Assembly (NCBI GenBank): GCA_014192425.1
Contig: BJHK01000002.1
Span: 218,076 to 282,075 of the forward strand
Direction of reading: 5' to 3'
Length of the DNA: 64,000 bases
Source: Planctomycetia bacterium
GTDB taxonomy: Bacteria; Planctomycetota; Planctomycetia; Pirellulales; UBA1268
Part shown: piece by piece, positions 45,397 to 54,556 of the stretch
How the letters are laid out: each line of letters starts with the position of its first letter
Position numbering within the stretch: position 1 is the first letter of the stretch
Made by a program: the position numbers and the translations under genes
The notes under the pieces: generated by a model
What the model was told of the DNA's origin: nothing
Databases searched by the model: none
Seen by the model: the letters and a program-made list of their open reading frames with translations, nothing else

Positions 45397-46632
45397 ATGC
45401 CAACTCCCCAAGTCCTGCCCGCCCCCGCTGCCTCTGGCCTGCCGGTAGCGACCGTGATCCTCAAGCCGAAGCGGGCCCGGCCGTTCTTCGGCCGCCACCC
45501 CTGGGTGCTCGATGCCGCCGTGGCCAGGGTCGAGGGAAGCCCGGCGGATGGCGATGTCGTCGATCTCGCCACCCACGAAGGCAAGTTCGTCGCCCGCGGC
45601 CTGTGGAACTCGGCCAGCCGGCTCCGGGTCAGGCTCTACGCGTTCGCGGCCGAGGTGCAGCTCGACGACGCCCTGTGGCGGGCCCGGCTCGAGTCCGCCG
45701 TCGCGCTCCGCCGGTCGCTCGGCCTCGACGCCCGCGACGGCGCGGCCCGGCTCGTCAACAGCGAGGGGGACGATCTGTCCGGGCTCATCGTCGATCGCTA
45801 TGGCGACTACCTCGCCGTGCAGGTGACGGCGCTGGCGATGGCCCGGCGGCTCGACACGCTCTCCGCCACGCTCATGGACCTCGTCGCGCCGCGCGGCATT
45901 CTCCTCCGCGGTGCCGACCGCGGGCTCGCCAAGCTCGAGGGTTTGCAGCTGCCCGACCGGCTGCTCTGCGGCACCGCCCCCGAGGGCCCGATCTTCGTCC
46001 GCGAGCACGGCCTGACGTTCGGCGTCGACCTCACCGAGGGGCAGAAGACCGGCTACTACCTCGACCAGCGAGACAACCGCCAGGCCGCCGCCCGGTATGC
46101 GCGGGGCCGACGCGTGCTCGACATGTTCTGCTACTCGGGCGGCTTCGCCGTGGCCTGCGCCGTCACCGGCGCTGCGCGGAGCGTGCTGGCCGTGGACGGC
46201 AGCAGCCGCGCAACGGCGCTCGCCAAGGCCAACGCCGAACTCAACGGCGCCGCCAACGTGGCCGTCGAGACGGCCGACGCGTTCGAGAAGCTCGACGCCC
46301 TGCGCGATGGCGGCGAGCGGTTCGGGATGGTGATCCTCGACCCGCCGAAATTCGCCCGCAGCCGGGCCACGGCCGAGGACGCGCTCCGTGCCTACCACCG
46401 CATCAACCGCGTCGGCGTCGATTTGCTCGATCCGGGCGGGATCCTCGTCACCTGCTCCTGCTCCGGGTCCGTGTCGCGCGACGCCTTCCTGGAGATGCTC
46501 GGCGGCGTGGCCCAGCGGGCCGGCCGGCCGCTCCAGTTCCTCGAATGCCGCGGTGCCGCTCCCGACCATCCGGTGTCGGCGAGTTGCCTGGAGGGGGAGT
46601 ATCTCAAGTGCGTGATCGCCCGCGTCGCCTGA
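45397..46632 (+). CDS. rlmI: 23S rRNA m5C1962 methyltransferase-type protein (PUA + SAM domain)
   Basis: A 411-residue protein of the RlmI family. N-terminal PUA-like domain (LKPKRARPFFGRHPWVLDAAV, about residues 22-100), central LVNSEGDDLSGLIVDRYGD and TEGQKTGYYLDQRDNR, then the methyltransferase core: motif I VLDMFCYSGGFAVACA, AVDGSS, FGMVILDPPKFAR and ILVTCSCSGSV carrying the catalytic Cys. It would methylate C5 of a cytosine in 23S rRNA. TAGAGT (45385-45390) six bases before ATG 45397 and absence of a Shine-Dalgarno suggest a leaderless message. Confidence 0.87.
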   Translation: MPTPQVLPAPAASGLPVATVILKPKRARPFFGRHPWVLDAAVARVEGSPADGDVVDLATHEGKFVARGLWNSASRLRVRLYAFAAEVQLDDALWRARLESAVALRRSLGLDARDGAARLVNSEGDDLSGLIVDRYGDYLAVQVTALAMARRLDTLSATLMDLVAPRGILLRGADRGLAKLEGLQLPDRLLCGTAPEGPIFVREHGLTFGVDLTEGQKTGYYLDQRDNRQAAARYARGRRVLDMFCYSGGFAVACAVTGAARSVLAVDGSSRATALAKANAELNGAANVAVETADAFEKLDALRDGGERFGMVILDPPKFARSRATAEDALRAYHRINRVGVDLLDPGGILVTCSCSGSVSRDAFLEMLGGVAQRAGRPLQFLECRGAAPDHPVSASCLEGEYLKCVIARVA

Positions 46633-46754
46633 CCGGCGGCGGGGCGGTCGGCCTGCGGGATCACGGCTTTCGTGCGCACGTCGCGCCGGTGTACGATCGG
46701 GGGTCGGCGGCCGACTCTCCCGTACCGCCGCCGCCGTCTGGGAGGCTTCCGCCC

Positions 46755-47342
46755 GTGGCCGTCGAGCTTCGCGAGTTTTCCTGGGACAGGATGGTGGAAG
46801 CCGTGCAAGCCGTTCGCGAACGGGCCCTGCGGGCCACCGCGGCCCTGGAACGGGCCGGCATTCCCTACGCCATGGCCGGCGGCAACGCCGTCGCGGCGTG
46901 GGTGGCCCGGGTCGATCGGGCCGCCGTGCGAAACACGCAGGACGTCGACATCCTCGTCCGCCGCAGCGACCTGGCCGCCGTCACGACCGCCCTCGAGGGG
47001 GCGGGCTTCGTCCGGGCCACGGTGATGGACGTCGTCTGCTTCATCGACGGTCCGCAGGGCAGCCCGCGGGACGCCGTGCACCTGCTGTTCGCCGGCGAGA
47101 AGGTCCGCGAATCGTATCCGCTGCCGACGGCCGACGTGACGGAGCAGGTGGCCGCCGACGACTACGCCATCGTCTCGCTCGAGGCCCTCGTGCGGATGAA
47201 GCTCAACTCCTTCCGCCGCAAGGATCAGGTCCACCTGCTCGACCTGCTCTCCCTCGGCCTCGTCGATGCCGGCTGGATGTCGCGGCTTGTGCCGGAGCAC
47301 GCCGCCCGGCTGCGGCAGCTGATCGACGATCCGGACGGTTGA
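46755..47342 (+). CDS. Nucleotidyltransferase-like protein, unpaired
   Basis: A 195-residue protein with the nucleotidyltransferase signature IPYAMAGGNAVAAWV then RNTQDVDILVRRSDL, and a C-terminal helix region EALVRMKLNSFRRKDQVHLLDLL containing the conserved Lys, like AbiEii/DUF6036-type enzymes. GTG 46755 is chosen because GGGAGG (46740-46745) lies nine bases upstream. TACGAT at 46691-46696 may be the -10 box. No small partner gene is adjacent, in contrast to the pair at 26599-27406. Function unknown. Confidence 0.72.
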   Translation: MAVELREFSWDRMVEAVQAVRERALRATAALERAGIPYAMAGGNAVAAWVARVDRAAVRNTQDVDILVRRSDLAAVTTALEGAGFVRATVMDVVCFIDGPQGSPRDAVHLLFAGEKVRESYPLPTADVTEQVAADDYAIVSLEALVRMKLNSFRRKDQVHLLDLLSLGLVDAGWMSRLVPEHAARLRQLIDDPDG

Positions 47343-47385
47343 CCTCTGCGTTCCGTGACCTGCGCGTCCCCTTTTCCCCTGCCGG

Positions 47386-48291
47386 TCAGGGGTCGAGCAG
47401 CCGGAACGTCGCCTGGATGCCGACCCGCACCGGGATCTCGGTGAACCGGGGCGACGTCAGCCGCTGCGGCGAATCATCGCCTTCGTTGCCGGATCGGGCG
47501 AACGTGTCGTTCGGCACGACCCGTTGCACGGCGGGACCGGTGGCGCCGCCGGCAGACACGGCGACGAGCGGCCCGACGCGGCCCCCGGCCAGGGCACCGG
47601 CATCGGTCCTGGCCTGGGCCAGAGCCGCTTCGGCGGCCTTCTTCCGCAGTTCGGCGGCGTCTTCGAGCACGAACCGGCAGACCGACTTGAAGGAACTGTC
47701 TCCCACGTACGGGGCGTATGGCCCGGAGGGCCCGACCGTTCCACCGGCATCGCGGACGGCATCGAGGATCGTGCCGATCGTCTCCAACACCTCGGCCTCT
47801 GGCTTGTCGCGGATTCCCCTGAGCGTGAGCCGGATCGTGCGGGCGACGCGGATCTCCGGGACATTCGCCGGAGCGGCGAAGGCGGGTGCAAACCCTTGCG
47901 GAAACGCTGGGACCGCGACGGGCCCAAACACCCCCGCAGGCTGCCCCGGCTCCGCGGTCACTTCGATCGCCCGCTCCTCGACGGCGAGCGTGGCGAGCTT
48001 CAAGTTGCCGCAGGCTTCGAGCAGCCGCTTCTTCGCCTCGGCGTATTTGCCGAGTGCGTCGCCCGCGCGGGCATCGCCTTCGGCCACGGTGACGTCGATC
48101 TCGACCGCGTTCGGCTTGGCACGCACCTCGCCGCTGGCTGTCACCGAAACGCCCTGCCCGACGGTGCCCTGGGCCATCGGGGTCTGGGCCATCGGGGTCT
48201 GGGCCATCGGGGTCTGGGCCATCGGGGTCTGGGCGCGGACCGGCGTGACGATCGTCAGGAACACGAAGCATGTCAAAACCATCCGTGGCAT
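47386..48291 (-). CDS. Exported SIMPL-domain (DUF541/YggE-like) protein
   Basis: A 301-residue protein with signal peptide (MPRMVLTCFVFLTIVTPVRA), a Gln-Thr-Pro-Met repeat directly after the cleavage site, and a SIMPL domain beginning GVSVTASGEVRAKPNAVEID, with later EIRVARTIRLTLRGIRDK and AAELRKKAAEAALAQARTDA typical of the YggE fold. Members are periplasmic or outer-membrane-associated and linked to oxidative stress, without known activity. The middle contains a Pro/Ala-rich insertion (about residues 120-145). Confidence 0.85.
   Translation of the reverse strand: MPRMVLTCFVFLTIVTPVRAQTPMAQTPMAQTPMAQTPMAQGTVGQGVSVTASGEVRAKPNAVEIDVTVAEGDARAGDALGKYAEAKKRLLEACGNLKLATLAVEERAIEVTAEPGQPAGVFGPVAVPAFPQGFAPAFAAPANVPEIRVARTIRLTLRGIRDKPEAEVLETIGTILDAVRDAGGTVGPSGPYAPYVGDSSFKSVCRFVLEDAAELRKKAAEAALAQARTDAGALAGGRVGPLVAVSAGGATGPAVQRVVPNDTFARSGNEGDDSPQRLTSPRFTEIPVRVGIQATFRLLDP
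48169..48234 (-). repeat. 15-base tandem repeat, 4.4 copies
   Basis: ctgggccatcggggt is repeated exactly four times (48169-48228) plus a partial copy, and on the minus strand encodes AQTPM repeats at the mature N-terminus of the SIMPL protein. Perfect copies suggest recent expansion; the unit keeps the reading frame. Confidence 0.95.
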
Positions 48292-48326
48292 GATCAGACT
48301 CCTGGTGGGAAAGGCGCTGGGCCGCG

Positions 48327-48602
48327 TCAGGCCCGCCGCAGGCGCGTATACTCGTCGATCGTCACCGTCGTCAATTCGCCGTCCTCGAGGGCGAGGATCA
48401 GGACGTCGCTGTAGACCTTGTCGTCGGGGTGGCGCCGGAAGTGAAGGCCGTGCCGGCGCCGCTCGCAGCGCAGCACCCTGCCGACCGTCGTCGTGCTCCA
48501 CGAGGCGCTCGAGCCCACCCTCACGCCGTGAACGACCTCCACCTGGTCGCCGGGGCGGAGCTGCTCGTAGAGGCTGCGGGCCGCGTATTCCTCGGGCGTC
48601 AT
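48327..48602 (-). CDS. Small conserved-type hypothetical protein
   Basis: A 91-residue soluble protein: LRPGDQVEVVHGVRVGSSAS, TTTVGRVLRCERRRHGLHFR, DDKVYSDVLILALEDGELTT. The strand-rich pattern with a basic ERRRHGLHFRR segment suggests a small nucleic-acid- or protein-binding barrel, but I recognise no named family. A strong Shine-Dalgarno (GGAGGAG on the minus strand, about eight bases before the ATG) supports the start. It lies between the ilvC and SIMPL genes on the same strand. Confidence 0.72.
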   Translation of the reverse strand: MTPEEYAARSLYEQLRPGDQVEVVHGVRVGSSASWSTTTVGRVLRCERRRHGLHFRRHPDDKVYSDVLILALEDGELTTVTIDEYTRLRRA

Positions 48603-48666
48603 CGGCTCTCCTCCGCTGCGATCGCCATCGGCGCGGCGGCCACGCGGGCCGCCTGCCCGACGCCGG

Positions 48667-49665
<999 letters not shown>

Positions 49666-49759
49666 GTCTGGCTCCTGTGTGCGTGTCGTTCTTCAGGCTG
49701 CGGGAAGGTCTCGTCGGACCGTCGGAGCGGGCTCCCGCGGGCCGCCCCCGTTGGTTCGT

Positions 49760-50317
49760 TCAGGCCAGCGATTCGCCGGCCGGGGCCGCGTCGGCCGGCC
49801 GGCCGCCATCGGCCGCCTCGGTGACCTCGCGGGTCAGCGGGCTGCCGCGAACCATGGCGATCCGGCCCGTGCGCACCAGTTCGAGGATCCCGCGCGGCCG
49901 CATGAGTTCGATGAAGCCCTCGAGCTTCTTTTCGGTGCCGGAAATCTCCACGATCACGCAGTCGGCGGCGACGTCGACGATCCGGCCGCGGAAAATCTCG
50001 GCCAGTTCCTTGACCTCGGTCCGCGTCGGGCCGGCAGTGGCCGCCACCTTGATGAGCATCAGGTCCCGCTCCACGTAGTTGCGGGAACTGATGTCTTCGA
50101 CGCGGACGACCGTGACGATCTTTTCCAGTTGGCGGCGGACCTGGTCGAGAACGCGGTCGTCTCCGCGGAGCACGAACGTCATCCGCGAAAACCGCCGGTC
50201 CTCGGTTTCGCCGACGGCGAGACTGTCGATGTTGTAGCCCCGGGAAGCGAGCATTCCCGAGACGTGGGCCAGCACGCCGGGGACGTTCTGGACCGTGGCG
50301 GAGAGAACGTGGCGCAT
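49760..50317 (-). CDS. ilvH: Acetolactate synthase regulatory (small) subunit
   Basis: The small subunit gives valine feedback control to acetolactate synthase. The 185-residue protein has an N-terminal ACT domain (VLSATVQNVPGVLAHVSGML, RGYNIDSLAVGETEDRRFSR; about 1-75) and the C-terminal half with RDLMLIKVAATAGPTRTEV and RPRGILELVRTGRIAMVRG. A 20-residue acidic Ala/Pro tail is extra. The large catalytic subunit is not next to it within the window. ilvC follows in the same direction. Confidence 0.95.
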   Translation of the reverse strand: MRHVLSATVQNVPGVLAHVSGMLASRGYNIDSLAVGETEDRRFSRMTFVLRGDDRVLDQVRRQLEKIVTVVRVEDISSRNYVERDLMLIKVAATAGPTRTEVKELAEIFRGRIVDVAADCVIVEISGTEKKLEGFIELMRPRGILELVRTGRIAMVRGSPLTREVTEAADGGRPADAAPAGESLA

Positions 50318-50365
50318 GGAGTCGAGGCACCTGACCTGCGGAAAACCCGGGAATTTACCGGCCGG

Positions 50366-50395
50366 AGTCTAGTTCGTGCGGCGCGACGTTTTCAA
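50366..50395 (-). promoter_or_regulatory. Sigma70-type promoter for ilvH-ilvC
   Basis: On the minus strand TTGAAA (50395-50390), 18 bases, then TAGACT (50371-50366). The leader to the ilvH ATG would be about 42 bases. It faces the rpsB promoter, with about 60 bases between their -35 boxes. Confidence 0.55.
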
Positions 50396-50456
50396 GGCAT
50401 GTGCCGGGAAAGCGGGCCGCAAACCGTTTTTCTGCCCGGGCGCCGGTGGGGCAGCG

Positions 50457-50486
50457 TTGACACGGCTGGAAAAAAGCCGATAGTCT
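50457..50486 (+). promoter_or_regulatory. Sigma70-type promoter for the rpsB-tsf operon
   Basis: A perfect TTGACA (50457-50462) is followed after 18 bases by TAGTCT (50481-50486). Transcription would begin near 50493, leaving a 45-base leader before the rpsB GTG. Confidence 0.6.
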
Positions 50487-50537
50487 GCGGTGTTCCCGTC
50501 TGACCGACCCCTTCCCCTCCCGAGAGAGTTCGCGAAC

Positions 50538-51344
50538 GTGTCGAATGTCCTGGCCCAAGAACTGATCGAAGCAGGCGTCCATTTCGGCCACCGGGCCAGC
50601 CGCTGGAACCCGAAGATGCGGCCCTACATCCACGGCCGCCGCAACCTGATCCACATCATCGACGTCCGCGAGACGATCCGCGGCCTGCTCCGGGCCCGCA
50701 AGTATCTCAAACAGGTCGCCTCCACCGGCAGCCTCGTGCTCTTCGTGGGCACGAAGCGGCAGGGCGCCGAGGCGGTGGCCCGCGAGGCGGCCCGCTGTGG
50801 CATGCCCTATGTCAGCGACCGTTGGCTCGGCGGCACGCTCACCAACTTCCGCACGATCCGCAACCGGCTGGCCCGGCTCGAGGAGCTGGAGACGCTGATT
50901 CCGTCGGAGGCGTTCGGCAAATACTCCAAGAAGATGCAGTCGTCGCTGCGACGGGAGCATCGGAAGATGCTCCGCAACCTCGGCGGCATCCGCACGCTCT
51001 CGCGGCTCCCCGAGTGCCTGGTGGTGTTCGATCCCAAGAAGGAGAAGAACGCCGTCAACGAGGCGCGGAAGATGGGGATCGCGACGGTCGCCCTGATCGA
51101 CACCGACTGCGACCCCGACCTGATCGACCTGCCGATCCCCGGCAACGACGACTCGATCCGTTCGATCGAGCTCGTGGCCGCCCGGCTCGCCGACGCGATC
51201 GTCGAAGGGAAGGCAGCCACGGCCGTCGAGTCCCAAGCAGCCTCCGAGGGCGCCGAGGCGGCCGAAGGGGGCGAGGCGGGCAAGCAGCGGCCGAAGCCGC
51301 GGCCGATGGTCGCCAAGCGGTCCGTTCCCAAGCCGAAGGCCTGA
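50538..51344 (+). CDS. rpsB: 30S ribosomal protein S2
   Basis: S2 binds the head/body junction of the small subunit. The 268-residue protein has [67 protein letters not shown] and [21 protein letters not shown] 50538 (VSNVLAQ) is taken as start because S2 proteins begin just before this block; the upstream frame adds non-homologous residues. The C-terminus has a low-complexity Ala/Glu/Lys/Pro tail of about 40 residues beyond the normal end. First gene of rpsB-tsf-pyrH-frr. Confidence 0.96.
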   Translation: MSNVLAQELIEAGVHFGHRASRWNPKMRPYIHGRRNLIHIIDVRETIRGLLRARKYLKQVASTGSLVLFVGTKRQGAEAVAREAARCGMPYVSDRWLGGTLTNFRTIRNRLARLEELETLIPSEAFGKYSKKMQSSLRREHRKMLRNLGGIRTLSRLPECLVVFDPKKEKNAVNEARKMGIATVALIDTDCDPDLIDLPIPGNDDSIRSIELVAARLADAIVEGKAATAVESQAASEGAEAAEGGEAGKQRPKPRPMVAKRSVPKPKA

Positions 51345-51457
51345 CGTGGCGCAGGCTCCCGCCGGGGGGCCGCCATTCGTCCCGTCGGCAGGCGCGGCCG
51401 GTGCCGGTGGACCGCATACGTTCGTTCGTCCATCCCGTTTTTCAGGAGATCGTTCCC

Positions 51458-52300
51458 ATGGCTGAGATCACCGCCGGCGCCGTGATGGCGCTCCGTGAGA
51501 AGACCGGGCTGCCGATGATGGAGTGCAAGAAGGCGCTCCAGGAGTGCGGCGGCGACACCGCCCAGGCCGTCGACTGGCTGCGGAAGCAGGGGATCAAGAC
51601 GCAGTCGATGCGGGCCGACCGCGAGACCTCCTGCGGCCGCCTCGCCGTCTACACCGACCCGGCCAAGGGCGTGGGCGCCGTCATCGAGATCAAGTGCGAG
51701 AGCCCGCCGGTGGCCGGCAGCCCCGACTTCAAGGAGTTCGCCACCGAGATCGCCAAGACGCTCGCGCTCGGGCCGGGCGCCGCCACGCCGGCAGACCTCC
51801 TCGCCCAGAAGAGCGCCTCCCATCCGGGCCGGACACTCAACGAGATCAAGGACGACCTTTTCAACCGGATGCGGGAGGTCTTCGACCTGTCGCGAATCGA
51901 GCGGATCGACGCGCCGTGCGGCGGCTACGCCCACCATGACGGCTCCAAGGCGGCGCTCGTCGAGATCGCCGGCAACGTCAGCGCGGCCAGCGCCGGCGAG
52001 GTGGCCAAGGACGTGGCGATGCACGTCGTCGCCCTCGCCCCGGCGGCGATCCGCAAGGAGGACCTCGACCCGGCGGTGGTGGACAAGGAGCGCGAGATCC
52101 TCACCGAGGCCGCCCGCAAGGAAGGCAAGCCGGAGAACATCATCGCCAAGATGATCGAGGGTCGGCTGCGCAACTTCTTCAGCCAGTGCGTTCTCCTCGA
52201 GCAGCCGTTCGTCAAGGACGACAAGCAGACGGTCGGCCAGCTGGCGAAGTCCGCCGGGCTGGAGATCAAACGGGTCGTGAACTGGAAGCTCGGCGGCTGA
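51458..52300 (+). CDS. tsf: Elongation factor Ts
   Basis: EF-Ts exchanges GDP on EF-Tu. The 280-residue protein has the N-terminal UBA-like domain ([20 protein letters not shown]), the canonical [15 protein letters not shown] (variant of A-x-R-x-A-x-EG), [10 protein letters not shown] in the dimer core, and [20 protein letters not shown] with [15 protein letters not shown] near the end. AGGAG (51444-51448) lies ten bases before ATG 51458. It is downstream of rpsB, as in most bacteria. The E-G after the A-x-R block is replaced by TSC-G here, a small deviation. Confidence 0.96.
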   Translation: MAEITAGAVMALREKTGLPMMECKKALQECGGDTAQAVDWLRKQGIKTQSMRADRETSCGRLAVYTDPAKGVGAVIEIKCESPPVAGSPDFKEFATEIAKTLALGPGAATPADLLAQKSASHPGRTLNEIKDDLFNRMREVFDLSRIERIDAPCGGYAHHDGSKAALVEIAGNVSAASAGEVAKDVAMHVVALAPAAIRKEDLDPAVVDKEREILTEAARKEGKPENIIAKMIEGRLRNFFSQCVLLEQPFVKDDKQTVGQLAKSAGLEIKRVVNWKLGG

Positions 52301-52323
52301 GCCGCTCCGCCCGGCGATTCGCC

Positions 52324-53070
52324 ATGCCCTCCGCACCCTACGGCCGCGTCCTCCTCAAGCTCTCCGGCGAGAGCTTCGCCCGCCCTGGCGAGCGCGGCAT
52401 CTCCATGGAGGAGGTGGTGCAGATCGCCCGCCAGACCGTGCGGGCGGTGGCCGGCGGCCTCGAACTGGCGATCGTCATCGGCGGGGGCAACATTCTGCGC
52501 GGCGGCTCGTTCACCGCCGGCAACATGGCGATCCAGCAGGCCACTGCCCACTACATGGGGATGCTGGCGACGGTCATCAACGGCCTCGCCCTCCAGGACG
52601 CGATCGAGAGCCTCGGCACGCAGACCCGGCTGATGACGGCGATCCGCATGGACGGCGTCGCCGAGCCCTACATCCGGCGCCGGGCCCGGCGCCACCTGGA
52701 GAAGGGGCGGATCGTGATCCTCGCCGCCGGCACCGGCAGCCCGTTCGTGACCACCGACACCGCGGCCGCGCAGCGGTCGCTGGAGCTCGGCGCCGACATC
52801 CTCATGAAGGCCACGCGGGTGGACGGCGTCTACTCCGACGATCCCGAAAAGAACCCGCACGCCGTGCTCTATCGGGAGCTCACCTACCAGCAGGTCCGCG
52901 AGCAGAACCTGAAGGTCATGGACGCCACGGCGATCTCGCAGTGCATGGAGCATGGCATGCCGATCCTCGTGTTCAACTACCGGCGCGACGGCAACATCGA
53001 GCGGGCCGTGGCCGGCGAGCGGATCGGCACGCTCATCGGCCGGCGCTGGCCGGAGGACGCCGCCGGCTGA
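52324..53070 (+). CDS. pyrH: UMP kinase
   Basis: PyrH phosphorylates UMP to UDP. The 248-residue amino-acid-kinase-fold protein has [64 protein letters not shown] and [19 protein letters not shown]. Complete and of normal length. Starts 23 bases after tsf; no strong Shine-Dalgarno, which suits coupling within the operon. Confidence 0.96.
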   Translation: MPSAPYGRVLLKLSGESFARPGERGISMEEVVQIARQTVRAVAGGLELAIVIGGGNILRGGSFTAGNMAIQQATAHYMGMLATVINGLALQDAIESLGTQTRLMTAIRMDGVAEPYIRRRARRHLEKGRIVILAAGTGSPFVTTDTAAAQRSLELGADILMKATRVDGVYSDDPEKNPHAVLYRELTYQQVREQNLKVMDATAISQCMEHGMPILVFNYRRDGNIERAVAGERIGTLIGRRWPEDAAG

Positions 53071-53184
53071 CGCCGGCCCGCCCGCCGCTTGCCCGAAGGC
53101 GGCGCGGCCTGCCACAATTCGGGCGTGGATTGCCCCACCGCGGTCAGCCATTGGCCGCCGACTTTTCCCGAGGAGCCGCACGAC

Positions 53185-53745
53185 ATGCCGGTGGACGACA
53201 TCCTGCTCGACGCCGAGGAACGGATGGAGAAGGCCGTCGAGGTGCTGCGGCACGCGCTGGGCGGCATCCGCACCGGCCGGGCCAACCCCGGCCTCGTCGA
53301 TTCTCTGCGCGTCGAGGTCTACGGCTCCCCCACGCCGCTCAAGGCGCTGGCCAGCGTCGGCGCCCCGGAGCCGAACCAAATCGTCGTCCGCCCCTTCGAC
53401 CCCGGCACGATCAAGGACATCGAGAAGGCGATCCAGGCGGCCGATCTGGGCTTCAACCCGCAGAGCGACGGCCGCGTGATCCGGATCACCGTGCCGGCCC
53501 TGTCGACCGACGTGCGCCGGAAGATGACGGCCCGCATCAAGGACCTCTCCGAGGAGGCCCGCGTCGCCATCCGCAACGTGCGGCGCGACGCCAACAAGGC
53601 CGCCGACGGCGAGCAGACCGGGGGCGACCTCACCGAGGACGACTGCGAGCGCTGCAAGGAGGAGGTGCAGGAGCTCACCAAGCAGTTCGAGACGAAGGTC
53701 GGCGACCTGGCGCGGACGAAGGAATCCGAGGTCATGGAGCAGTGA
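53185..53745 (+). CDS. frr: Ribosome recycling factor
   Basis: RRF splits post-termination ribosomes together with EF-G. The 186-residue protein shows GGIRTGRANPGLVDSLRVEV, YGSPTPLKALASV, RPFDPGTIKDIEKAI, GRVIRITVPALSTDVRRKM and VRRDANKAADGEQTGG, spanning both domains. GAGGAG (53171-53176) precedes ATG 53185. Last gene of the translation run; the ABC transporter pair follows after 58 bases. Confidence 0.96.
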   Translation: MPVDDILLDAEERMEKAVEVLRHALGGIRTGRANPGLVDSLRVEVYGSPTPLKALASVGAPEPNQIVVRPFDPGTIKDIEKAIQAADLGFNPQSDGRVIRITVPALSTDVRRKMTARIKDLSEEARVAIRNVRRDANKAADGEQTGGDLTEDDCERCKEEVQELTKQFETKVGDLARTKESEVMEQ

Positions 53746-53803
53746 CAAGCTCGGCCCGCGCCGCGGCGGCGGCACGCGGCGGCCGACGGGCCGGGAGCGC
53801 GGG

Positions 53804-54556
53804 ATGATCGAAGTCGTCGATCTCGTGAAGCACTACCGGGCCGCCGACGGCAGCGTCGTGCGGGCCGTGGACGGCGTCTCGTTCGCCGTCGCGGCGGGGG
53901 AGATGGTCGGGCTGCTGGGGGCCAACGGCGCCGGCAAGACGACCACGATGCGCATCCTGGCGACACTCCTCAGGCCCACGTCGGGCACGGCCCGCATCGC
54001 CGGCCACGACGTGCGGACAGACCCCATCGGCGTGCGCCGCGCCCTCGGCTACGTCTCGGCCACGACCGGCGTCGCCGACCGGCTCACGCCCCGGGAGATG
54101 CTCGTCTCCTGCGGCCAGCTCCACGGCGTCACCGCGACGGACCTCCCCGGCCGCGTCGAGAAGCTCCTCGACGTGCTCGGGCTCCAGGCGTGTGCCGACC
54201 GTCCCTGCGGCCGGCTCTCCACCGGACAGCGGCAGCGGGTGTCGCTGGGCCGGGCGCTGGTCCACGATCCTCCCGCGCTCGTCCTCGACGAGCCGACCAA
54301 CGCCCTCGACGTCGTCGGCTCCCGGGCCCTGCTCGACCTGCTCGACGGGCTCCGCGACCAGGGGCGGGCGATCCTCGTCTCCACCCACCGGCTCCACGAA
54401 ACCGAGCGCCGCTGTGACCGGTTCGTGATCGTGCACGACGGCCGAGTCGTCGTCGCGGGGACGCGGGCGGAGCTCGCCGACGGCCGGCCGGGCGGCCTCG
54501 AGGAGGCATTCTTCGCGGCCCTCGGACCGGCCGCAACGGGCGCTGGTGGGACATGA
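53804..54556 (+). CDS. ABC transporter ATP-binding protein (NatA-like)
   Basis: A 250-residue ATPase subunit: Walker A GLLGANGAGKTTTMR, Q-loop region GYVSATTGVADRLTPRE, signature LSTGQRQRVSLGRALVH, Walker B ALVLDEPTNALD and switch His in VSTHRLHETERRC. It resembles NatA of sodium exporters and the ATPases of ABC-2 exporters. Four-base overlap with the permease gene indicates a matched pair. Confidence 0.92.
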   Translation: MIEVVDLVKHYRAADGSVVRAVDGVSFAVAAGEMVGLLGANGAGKTTTMRILATLLRPTSGTARIAGHDVRTDPIGVRRALGYVSATTGVADRLTPREMLVSCGQLHGVTATDLPGRVEKLLDVLGLQACADRPCGRLSTGQRQRVSLGRALVHDPPALVLDEPTNALDVVGSRALLDLLDGLRDQGRAILVSTHRLHETERRCDRFVIVHDGRVVVAGTRAELADGRPGGLEEAFFAALGPAATGAGGT

